From Acidobacteriota bacterium (GTDB lineage: Bacteria > Acidobacteriota > UBA6911): DNA of 32,252 nucleotides. The stretch spans positions 1 to 32,252 of the forward strand of contig JAFGAO010000249.1 of assembly GCA_016933615.1 (NCBI GenBank), written 5' to 3'. This document shows, one piece after another, positions 7,364-14,113 of the stretch. The position numbers were made by a program, and so were the translations under genes. The notes under the pieces are model-generated. The model saw nothing but the letters and a program-made list of their open reading frames with translations, had not been told where the DNA came from and ran no database searches. The first letter of the stretch is position 1. Each line of letters opens with the position of its first letter.

Positions 7364-7502
7364 GTTCACGACTACCGGCCCAAGGAGGCTCCCGATATCC
7401 GTCAGTTTTTACTTGCAATTAACCCGAAAGAATGTTTTTTTGCCTGAAGACATAAAACAGCCGTGAGTGCTGGAATCCGGCCGTTGAAGTTTGGAGCTAA
7501 AG

Positions 7503-8819
7503 ATGAGACTATACATAATCCAGCCGACGCATTACCGCTCCCCCTCGGATCGATCGCTGCACAAGACGAAGAAACGCAGCGTCGTCAACCTGACGCTGCC
7601 CTATCTCGCCGCCCTCGTTCCTTCAGGCTGGGAAATCACCCTGATCGACGAACAGCTGGAGGACATCGATTTCAACGCCCCTATGGACATCGCGGCGATC
7701 ACGACCTGGACGATGAACTCCATACGCGCCTACGAAATTGCAGATCGTTTCCGGCGGCGTGGAGTGCCGGTCCTTATGGGCGGGCCCCACCTCTCGTTCC
7801 ATACCGATGAAGCCGCCGCGCACTGCGATGCCCTGTGCGTGGGCGAAGGAGACAACCTTTGGCCCGGGATGCTGGAGGATGCCGCCGCCGGCAGGCTCCG
7901 GAAAATCTACCGGTCGGGCGAGCTCTGCGACCTGCGGCGGCTCCGGATGCCCCGATACGACCTGATGGACCTGAAACCCTACGGTCTCTTTAAGACTTTT
8001 TCGGTCCAGACTTCCAGGGGATGCCCCTTCAGGTGTGAATTCTGCTCCGAAAGGCTCTACCTGGGCGAATCGTATCGATACCGCCCGGCCGGGGACGTTG
8101 TTGAAGAAATCAGGCATATCGGCGCCAGAAACATCCTTTTTGCAGACAGCAATTTCGCGGGCGACGTGCCCCATACCATGGAACTGATGGAAGCTCTCAT
8201 CCCTCTGCGCATACGCTGGTCGGCGCTCTGGTCCGCCCATCTGTGCAAAAACGATGCGCTCATGGATCTTGCCAAGAGAAGCGGTCTCCTGCACCTGAAT
8301 ATCGGCATGGAAAGCATCGATGCCGCGACTCTGTTTTCCATGAACAAGAAGGCCAACAAGGCGGGCGAATACCGGCAGATCCTGGAAGGATTGAGAAGGC
8401 GGGGCATAAGCTACTCCCTGAACTTCATATTCGGATGGGATACCGAAAAGGAAGGCGTGTTTGCGGCGACTCTGCAGTTCCTGAAAAAACACAAGGTTCC
8501 GGCGGCCTACTTCAACATACTCACTCCGGACAAGGGAACGCCCCTTTACGACCGCATGCTGGAGGAGGACAGGATCACCAATGTCGAGGACCTGGGCAGA
8601 TGGCCCGGGGACAGGTGTTACATCAAACCCAGGAATTACTCCGCAGAGGCGCTGGAAAAAAACGTCCGCTCCCTTCACAATTCGTTTTACGGCTATCGGT
8701 CGATGCTGGCGCGCCTGCCCCTGCCTTTCACAATGAGCAACATCGCGTCCTGGGTCATAAATTTTTCCCAGCACGACGTCATGCGCAAAGATTCCAAGGA
8801 AAATTTCGATTCCTATTAG
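7503..8819 (+). CDS. B12-binding domain radical SAM protein
   Basis: A class-B-type radical SAM enzyme: an N-terminal Rossmann-like cobalamin-binding region (residues 1-150, with LMGGPHLSFH near 91-100 and CVGEGDNLW near 112-120), then a radical SAM barrel with the [4Fe-4S] motif C-x3-C-x2-C at Cys174, Cys178 and Cys181 (RGCPFRCEFCSE). Proteins of this build catalyse methyl transfers to unreactive carbons or ring rearrangements (BchE, HpnP and P-methylase relatives); the substrate here is unknown. The length of 438 residues is slightly short for the family. The ATG at 7503 is fixed by TTGGAG about seven bases upstream; a TTG at 7491 overlaps that site and is not the start. It appears monocistronic and ends nine bases before the convergent cystathionine synthase gene. 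Its leader holds a cluster of inverted repeats. Confidence 0.88.
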   Translation: MRLYIIQPTHYRSPSDRSLHKTKKRSVVNLTLPYLAALVPSGWEITLIDEQLEDIDFNAPMDIAAITTWTMNSIRAYEIADRFRRRGVPVLMGGPHLSFHTDEAAAHCDALCVGEGDNLWPGMLEDAAAGRLRKIYRSGELCDLRRLRMPRYDLMDLKPYGLFKTFSVQTSRGCPFRCEFCSERLYLGESYRYRPAGDVVEEIRHIGARNILFADSNFAGDVPHTMELMEALIPLRIRWSALWSAHLCKNDALMDLAKRSGLLHLNIGMESIDAATLFSMNKKANKAGEYRQILEGLRRRGISYSLNFIFGWDTEKEGVFAATLQFLKKHKVPAAYFNILTPDKGTPLYDRMLEEDRITNVEDLGRWPGDRCYIKPRNYSAEALEKNVRSLHNSFYGYRSMLARLPLPFTMSNIASWVINFSQHDVMRKDSKENFDSY

Positions 8820-8827
8820 TTCCGGGT

Positions 8828-10024
8828 CTAGATTTTGGAAAGTCCGCGTTCCAGGTCGTCGATGATGTCCCCGGCATCCTCAATGCCCAGCGCCAGCCGG
8901 AACAGGGTATCCTTGATTCCCAGGGCGTACCGTTCCTTTCGGGTGTAGTCGTAGTAACTGACCATGGCGGGGTGTGTAATCAGGGTCTCCACTCCTCCCA
9001 GGCTGGGTCCGACAAAACAGAGCTGCAGGGAATCAATCAGCTTCCTGGCGGAATTCAGGTCCCCCTTGGTCTCGAAGGAAACAACGCCGCCCCCCCCCTG
9101 CATTTGCGCCGTTGCCACCGCGTAATGAGGATGGCTTTCCAGGAAAGGGTAGTACACCCTCGTGATCTTGGGATGCGACTGCAGGTACCGGGCCACGGCC
9201 AGAGCCGTTTCATTCTGGCGGGCGACCCTGAGCGGGAAAGTTTTAAGCCCCCGGAGCAGCAGGTAACAGCAGTGCGGGTCGATGGTTCCGCCCATCGACT
9301 TGTGCAGGTTGCGGATGCGGTCGACCAGGCTCCTGTTTCCCATTACCGCACCCGCCAGGATGTCGTTGTGTCCGGCCAGGTACTTCGTGCAGCTCTGCAG
9401 AACAAGGTCGATTCCGTATTCCAGCGGGCGCTGGTTGTAGGGAGTGGCAAACGTGCTGTCGATCAGGGTCAGCACCTTATGCCTTTCGGCGACCGCTTTC
9501 AATTTTTTGAGATCGAAGATGTTGAGGTAGGGATTGGTCGGAGACTCCGAAAAAACGAACCGGGTATTTCTGCGGATCGCCCTGTCCAGCCCTTCATAAT
9601 CCCCGAAGGACACGATGGTACAGTCAATCGCGAACTGCTTCAGGTAGGACCGGCAGAACTCCAGGGTCTTCTTGTAGGAATCATCGGTTATTACAATGTG
9701 GTCTCCGGATTGCACAAGGGACAGGATCGTAGTCGTAATCGCACTCATCCCCGAGGAAAAGACGACGCAATCTTCGGATCCTTCGAGATCGGCCAGCCGT
9801 TTTTCGGCTACCGTCACGGTCGGATTTCCGTAACGGCCGTACTCGTAATGGTCTTTGCCTTTGCGCGTAAAATCCTCGATTTCCCTGCTGTCCTTGAAGG
9901 TGAACGTCGAGGTCTGGATAATCGGGGTGGTCAGAGAATCCGCAAACCGTCTCCGGCTTTCGCCCGCATGCACGGACCGCGTCGCCAGTGAAAGTTGCTT
10001 CCTGCCGCATTTGGTTTTAGCCAT
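8828..10024 (-). CDS. metB: Trans-sulfuration PLP enzyme, cystathionine gamma-synthase/lyase family
   Basis: A fold-type I pyridoxal-phosphate enzyme of the Cys/Met metabolism family, 398 residues as usual. The cofactor Lys is at about 214 in LQSCTKYLAGHND, the PLP-ring Asp near 189 in LIDSTFATP, the neighbouring-subunit Tyr/Arg pair in YEYGRYGNPT (60-68), and the SSGMSAI phosphate loop near 90-96. Members make cystathionine from an activated homoserine and cysteine (MetB), cleave it (MetC, gamma-lyase), or use sulfide (MetY/MetZ); sequence alone does not settle which. The HND-x2-AGA stretch after the Lys is common in gamma-synthases. The ATG at 10024 follows an ideal AAGGAG with seven bases of spacing. 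The symbol metB is the most probable choice, not certain. It lies downstream of the beta-CASP gene on the same strand, 117 bases away. Confidence 0.85.
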   Translation of the reverse strand: MAKTKCGRKQLSLATRSVHAGESRRRFADSLTTPIIQTSTFTFKDSREIEDFTRKGKDHYEYGRYGNPTVTVAEKRLADLEGSEDCVVFSSGMSAITTTILSLVQSGDHIVITDDSYKKTLEFCRSYLKQFAIDCTIVSFGDYEGLDRAIRRNTRFVFSESPTNPYLNIFDLKKLKAVAERHKVLTLIDSTFATPYNQRPLEYGIDLVLQSCTKYLAGHNDILAGAVMGNRSLVDRIRNLHKSMGGTIDPHCCYLLLRGLKTFPLRVARQNETALAVARYLQSHPKITRVYYPFLESHPHYAVATAQMQGGGGVVSFETKGDLNSARKLIDSLQLCFVGPSLGGVETLITHPAMVSYYDYTRKERYALGIKDTLFRLALGIEDAGDIIDDLERGLSKI

Positions 10025-10141
10025 GGATATCTCCTTCTGTCCGCGCCGGTTTCTTCTTTAGCGGAAAGCCCCCGCAAAAGCAAGGGCAAGTTGGCCGCAC
10101 ACAAGCCGGGATGCCGTTTCCGGTTCGAACCCGCAGGGCGT

Positions 10142-11722
10142 TCATTCGAAGCGGCAGGACTGGCCCTTCCGGGGCACAATGACGCTGAAATCCTCTTTGC
10201 TCAACACTTCGGCGAAAGCGACGCTCTGCGCCTCTTCTCCGTGCACCAGGGCGATCTTCCTGACATTCAGATTCGAGGTTTTCAGCCAGCGCAGCATCTC
10301 GTTTTTATCCGCGTGGGCGCTGAAACCGCCGATTTTCACCACCCTTGCCTTGAGCGGATAGGTTTTGTTCAGGAAACGCAGGAGCGGAGCTTCGCCTATT
10401 CTTCCGGCATTCTCATACGCGAGGCCCTGCTCTTCGATCCTGCGTCCTAGAGTATGCTCCGCCATATACCCGACAATCAGGATCGTGTTCCTCGGTTCGT
10501 GGATTTTATGGCGCAGGTGGTGCAGGACGCGTCCCGCTTCGCACATACCGGAGGCGGCAATGACGATGTGGGGGTTTTTGTCCCTGTTGACGGCCATGGA
10601 CTCCTCAACCGACTGGATGAAATGGATGTGTTCGAAAAGGAAAGGATTTTCCCCCTTCTCGAGAAAGGTGCTGTGCGTCTCCTCATCGTAGACTTCCGGG
10701 TGTTCGCCGAAAACCCGCGTCATGTTGACCGCGAGCGGACTGTCGACATAAATCGGTACGTTTAAGGCCGCATCTTCGTCGTACAGCTCGTGCAGGAAAT
10801 AGAGCAGGGTCTGGGTGCGCCCGAAGGCGAATGCGGGAATGATCACGCTTCCGCCCCGCTTGAATGTTTGAAGGAGCACTTCTTTCAGCCTGCCCTTCAT
10901 GTCGCCGATAGGCTCGTGGTTGCGGTCTCCGTAGGTGCTTTCCATTACCAGGAGGTCTACATCGCGGTCCGAATCGTCGAAAAAAGTCGTGGGATCGTTC
11001 AGAATGGGCTTGCGGAACCGGCCTATATCCCCCGTGAATACAATCGTGCGGCTGCGGCCGTTTTCCTGAATTTTTATGACGCTGAAAGCCGAACCCAATA
11101 TGTGCCCCGCGTCGTAAAATTTGCAGGTGGCGCCGTTGCCGACGGAAACGGCGTGGCGGTAGGGGTAGGAATCGAAGTACTGCAGCGCCTTTTCGGCGTC
11201 GGCAATCGTATAGAGCGGCTCCACGCTTTCCAGCCGCTGCCTGTGCAGCAATTCGTTGATCGCGGAAACATTCAGTTCGTGCCGGCCCTTCTTCAGCAAC
11301 GCCTTGATTTCCCTGAGACCGCGCTGGCTTATTTTCTTCGCTTTGGGCGATTTCTTCTCGGCCGACAGCGATCCCCGGACGGTTTTATAATTGAGGTAGT
11401 TGGCATCCGACTCCTGAATGTAGGCGGAATCCCGCAGAAGGTAGCCGCAGGCATCCGCAGTCGGCCTCGTGCAAAAAATACGTCCGTTAAAACCGCTTTT
11501 TGTCAGGAGAGGGATGCGTCCCGAATGGTCGATATGCGCGTGGGACAGGATCAGGTTGGTGACGATTCCGGGATCGACCGGCATGGTCCTGTTCTTCCGG
11601 AGCGATTCCTCCCTGCGGCCCTGGAACATGCCGCAATCGAGAAGGATATTGTCCGAATTCGCGGAAATCAGGTGCATGGAACCGGTCACTTCCCGGACGG
11701 CGCCATAAAAGGTGATATGCAT
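10142..11722 (-). CDS. Beta-CASP metallo-beta-lactamase-fold RNase/nuclease (YSH1/CPSF73-like)
   Basis: A 526-residue metallo-beta-lactamase/beta-CASP protein, the family of archaeal and bacterial CPSF73 homologues that process RNA. The zinc motif H-x-H-x-D-H is at residues 61-66 (SHAHIDHSG), preceded by LDCGMFQGRRE. The later motifs LVMESTYGDR, the beta-CASP insert with VIIPAFAFGRTQ, the HIVIAASGMCEAGR segment, and GGFSAHADKNE with its terminal His are all present. A Lys-rich insertion (about residues 105-175) is longer than in compact members. The usual ATG at 11722 has GGAG about seven bases upstream; an upstream start at 11794 would add 24 residues that do not fit the family. Exo- versus endonuclease activity cannot be told. 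No close operon partner is evident. Confidence 0.9.
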   Translation of the reverse strand: MHITFYGAVREVTGSMHLISANSDNILLDCGMFQGRREESLRKNRTMPVDPGIVTNLILSHAHIDHSGRIPLLTKSGFNGRIFCTRPTADACGYLLRDSAYIQESDANYLNYKTVRGSLSAEKKSPKAKKISQRGLREIKALLKKGRHELNVSAINELLHRQRLESVEPLYTIADAEKALQYFDSYPYRHAVSVGNGATCKFYDAGHILGSAFSVIKIQENGRSRTIVFTGDIGRFRKPILNDPTTFFDDSDRDVDLLVMESTYGDRNHEPIGDMKGRLKEVLLQTFKRGGSVIIPAFAFGRTQTLLYFLHELYDEDAALNVPIYVDSPLAVNMTRVFGEHPEVYDEETHSTFLEKGENPFLFEHIHFIQSVEESMAVNRDKNPHIVIAASGMCEAGRVLHHLRHKIHEPRNTILIVGYMAEHTLGRRIEEQGLAYENAGRIGEAPLLRFLNKTYPLKARVVKIGGFSAHADKNEMLRWLKTSNLNVRKIALVHGEEAQSVAFAEVLSKEDFSVIVPRKGQSCRFE

Positions 11723-11874
11723 GTCTATTCTCCGATAAATTAACCAGCGTGCAGCAGATCCCGGAATGGTCCTTCCTGCCTGCAGAAGAAGCATTTTAAG
11801 CTACTCTTGCTTCCTTGGGGGAGATAATTTTCCGTAAGAGTCCAATAACGGCACGGGATCGGGGCGAGGTTTTT

Positions 11875-12012
11875 ATGAAAGGGCCTGAAATCAGGCTGCC
11901 GGAAGCGGGCCGCGTGTCCGTCACGGTTCCGATCGACAATCACTACGATGCGCTGCGGCCGGACGCCGGCTTTGCGAAGCGATATCGAACCCCGCCGGTC
12001 AAATCCGTTTAG
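11875..12012 (+). pseudogene. Truncated N-terminal fragment of an MBL-fold metallo-hydrolase
   Basis: Forty-five codons with a good start: GAGG five bases before the ATG at 11875. The protein (LPEAGRVSVTVPIDNHYDAL, then RPDAGFAKRYRTPP) resembles the first strand and loop of large MBL-fold hydrolases of the dihydropterin-phosphate synthase-like type, which open with V-x-V-T-x-L-V-D-N-x-x-D. It stops before any zinc-ligand motif. No continuation is visible in other frames before the DUF169 gene, so most of the gene seems to have been deleted. It could also be a genuine 45-residue peptide. Confidence 0.4.
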
Positions 12013-12094
12013 TTCCGCTTTATCCGATAGTAGAGAAGTTTTCCTTGAACCGGGAAACCGGGTGAACAAGAATAGCCGTTAAGGGGGTAATTGT

Positions 12095-13021
12095 ATGCGC
12101 TCTATGAAATCCGAAACTGAAGGAGTGACTCGAAGAAATTTCGTAGCCGGAGCGGCGGCCGCTTTGGCCGGATCGGCCGGCCTCGCCGGTATGGCTCACG
12201 GCGCCGTTCAAAACGAGGATAAAGAATTGACACCGATAGAAACGATGAACACCTACGGCCGGGACCTTCTGAACATGATGGTTCTCAGGACCTATCCGAT
12301 CGCCATAAAAATGCTCAAGGACGAAAGCGGGATCCCGCAGGGCGCCGTCCGGCCCAAAAAGGATCTCGGCGAACACTACGCCGCCTGCCAGGCTTTCGCG
12401 CTTGCGCGCCAGCGCGGCAGGACGCTGGCCATGTTTATCGAGGACCACTGGTGCTTCGAACCGATCATCGGCTACGGGCTGGTGGAGCCTCCCCAGGACT
12501 TTCTGGACGGATCCGGAAGCGCTTTCTTCGTACAGGACAAGGAAGCGGCGCGGAAGCGCACCAGCGAGATACCGCTTCTGCCCTACGGCAGGTATGCCGG
12601 CATGGTTCTGGGACCGCTTCATAAAGCGAACTACGAGCCGGACCTGACGGTGATTTACTGCAATGCCACGCAGTTGCGCCACATGTTGTTTGCGCTCATG
12701 CTGAAAAACGGATACCGCGTCACATCCACTCTCGATCCCATCTGGTCCTGCGTGCATTCCGTCGTCCCGTCCCTGTTGACGGGGGAATGCGAAGTCACCG
12801 TGCCCGATCCCGGAGAATACGAAAGAGGCGCCACAAGGGACGATGAAATGATGCTGACCATCCCGAACGGAAAAATGACGCAGTTGATGGACGGGGTGTA
12901 TCATTACGAAAAGATGGGCATGGGATACCGCAGCTTCGGCCGCGAGCTCAAAGGCGACTTCCAGCAGCCTCCATTCTACCGCCAGTATTTCCAGCAGTGG
13001 GGTCTGGACGAGCCGAAATAA
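12095..13021 (+). CDS. Tat-exported DUF169-family protein
   Basis: A 308-residue protein with a twin-arginine signal: TRRNFVAGAAAALAGSAGLA at about residues 12-31, the RR-x-F-x motif then a mild hydrophobic stretch, with likely cleavage after MAHGA. The mature part matches the DUF169 (COG2043) pattern: YPIAIKML near 67-74, a conserved CQAFALARQRG segment near 98-108, an EDHWCFEP segment near 115-122 and later GECEVTVPDPGEYERGA. DUF169 proteins are widespread in anaerobes and have no known reaction; conserved Cys residues suggest a metal or cofactor. Tat export is notable, since most DUF169 proteins are cytoplasmic, and it implies a cofactor loaded before export. The ATG at 12095 has AAGGGGG seven bases upstream; a second ATG three codons in is possible. 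A strong hairpin follows the stop. Confidence 0.82.
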   Translation: MRSMKSETEGVTRRNFVAGAAAALAGSAGLAGMAHGAVQNEDKELTPIETMNTYGRDLLNMMVLRTYPIAIKMLKDESGIPQGAVRPKKDLGEHYAACQAFALARQRGRTLAMFIEDHWCFEPIIGYGLVEPPQDFLDGSGSAFFVQDKEAARKRTSEIPLLPYGRYAGMVLGPLHKANYEPDLTVIYCNATQLRHMLFALMLKNGYRVTSTLDPIWSCVHSVVPSLLTGECEVTVPDPGEYERGATRDDEMMLTIPNGKMTQLMDGVYHYEKMGMGYRSFGRELKGDFQQPPFYRQYFQQWGLDEPK

Positions 13022-13026
13022 GAAAG

Positions 13027-13050
13027 TCCGCACCGGACCGCCGGTGCGGA
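13027..13050. terminator. GC-rich hairpin between convergent genes
   Basis: TCCGCACCGG (13027-13036) and CCGGTGCGGA (13041-13050) form a perfect 10-bp stem with an ACCG loop. It begins six bases after the DUF169 stop and 32 bases from the end of the convergent VWA gene. No U-tract follows on either strand, so it is a non-canonical terminator or a transcript-stabilising stem. Confidence 0.5.
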
Positions 13051-13081
13051 GTATCATGACCCCCGGGATGGAATCCGGAGC

Positions 13082-14008
13082 TCACCGGTTGCCGGCGGGG
13101 GCGTAATAGCCCCTGCGGGCCCGGATCCGGACCCCCCGCTTATGGCACCGTATTTCTATCTTCCGAAAGGTGCCGTCCTTCCTTTTGTCCGTAGGGACGT
13201 AGGCCAGGCTGTACTGCCCCCGGAGATCCCGGCCGATGCTGCGGAAGGTCTCCTGGATTTCCTTGAACTCGGCCTGCGGCGAAAAAAAGGCTCCGCCGGT
13301 CTGCTCCGCGAATCTTTCCAGGTCGCCGAATCCGCCCGGGGAGCGCCGGCCGCGAACCCCTATTCCGTAAATGAGAGCGTCGCTTTTCTGGGCGGATTCA
13401 ATCGCCTCCTCCCTGGAAACCAGGCTGGAAGTGTCTTCCCCGTCGCTTATCACCACCATCACTTTCCGTCCGGCCTCGGTGCGCAGTTTTTCCTCCGCGG
13501 CAAGATAGACGGCATCGTAGAGGCAGGTATCCCCGCCCGCCCTGAGGCTCTTCAGGGCATCGACAAGGTCTGCCTGGTTCTGCGTGAAATCCTGAACCAG
13601 GTTGACTTCGGAATCGAACTGCATGATCAGGGCAAGATCCTTTTCCGGCCGCAGAATCTCCCTGAGAAATTCCGCCGCGGTTTCGATTTCATGCCGGAGC
13701 TTGTCCTTGACGCTTCCGCTGGTATCGATCAACAGGGCGATCGTTAAAATAACCTCTTCGCTTTTTGCCGTTTCGCTGAAAAACTCGATCTCCTGCGGCT
13801 CGCCGTTTTCAAAAACCTGAAAATCCCCGGCGCGAAGGCCGCCCACGGGCAGGCCGTCCTTATCCAGGGCGCTGAAAGGGATATTGACGATCGATACTTC
13901 CCTTCGGAAAGTTTTTTGGTGCGGGAATCCGATTGCACCGGCGGCTGCGATGGCCAGCACGATGAAACCTGAAATCCCTGACGACAAAATACGGTTCTTC
14001 ATCATCAC
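13082..14008 (-). CDS. Secreted VWA-domain protein of the acidobacterial VWFA-related type
   Basis: About 308 residues with a signal or anchor segment (about 9-28) followed by a short beta-rich domain (VSIVNIPFSALDKDGLPVGG, then a loop ending FQVFENG) and a von Willebrand A domain. The MIDAS metal site is intact: DTSGS at 95-99, a downstream GGDTCLYDA Thr and VISDGED near 185. The preceding domain with DGxPVxGLxxxDFxVxENGxPQ is the hallmark of the VWFA-related family expanded in Acidobacteria (TIGR03436), which makes this gene the best lineage marker in the window. It probably binds a protein partner in the periplasm or at the surface. The start is ambiguous: GTG at 14008, then ATG at 14005 and 14002, none with a strong ribosome site. 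Downstream of the SnoaL-like gene, 105 bases away. Confidence 0.88.
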   Translation of the reverse strand: MMMKNRILSSGISGFIVLAIAAAGAIGFPHQKTFRREVSIVNIPFSALDKDGLPVGGLRAGDFQVFENGEPQEIEFFSETAKSEEVILTIALLIDTSGSVKDKLRHEIETAAEFLREILRPEKDLALIMQFDSEVNLVQDFTQNQADLVDALKSLRAGGDTCLYDAVYLAAEEKLRTEAGRKVMVVISDGEDTSSLVSREEAIESAQKSDALIYGIGVRGRRSPGGFGDLERFAEQTGGAFFSPQAEFKEIQETFRSIGRDLRGQYSLAYVPTDKRKDGTFRKIEIRCHKRGVRIRARRGYYAPAGNR

Positions 14009-14058
14009 GGCATCCCAATAGCGTCCGGTTAGGGAAGGATACCCGTACCGGATTCAGT

Positions 14059-14083
14059 GGATGCGGCCTTCAGAGCCGCATCC
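14059..14083. terminator. Hairpin downstream of the duplicated SnoaL-like gene
   Basis: GGATGCGGC (14059-14067) and GCCGCATCC (14075-14083) form a perfect 9-bp stem with a 7-base loop. It lies 31-55 bases past the stop at 14114 on the minus strand and upstream of the VWA gene. As at 13027-13050, there is no U-tract after it in the direction of transcription. Confidence 0.45.
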
Positions 14084-14113
14084 CGGCGAAAAATTTTAAG
14101 AAAAGCCGCGGCT

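Larger units (their letters stand above)
7106..7502. other. Divergent intergenic region with a sigma-54 element and nested inverted repeats
   Basis: This 397-base gap separates the minus-strand orphan gene and the plus-strand radical SAM gene. It contains the -24/-12 element (7160-7176), a 7-bp dyad (7202-7222) and a dense set of inverted repeats (7270-7363). A 75-codon frame at 7220-7447 has poor composition and no ribosome site, so I do not call it. Confidence 0.6.

Noticed and set aside
7220-7447. 75-codon plus-strand frame in the radical SAM leader
   Set aside because: No ribosome site, unusual composition, and it runs through the inverted-repeat cluster.
8243-9991. 582-codon plus-strand frame
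   Set aside because: Overlaps the end of the radical SAM gene in another frame and the antisense of the cystathionine synthase gene.
10120-10145. GGTTCGAACCC, a tRNA T-loop-like string
   Set aside because: The T-stem has a mismatch and no matching acceptor, D-arm or anticodon arm lies at the right distance on either strand. The string falls just after the beta-CASP gene end.
12020-13057. 345-codon minus-strand frame
   Set aside because: Antisense to the Tat-DUF169 gene, which has a signal peptide and ribosome site.
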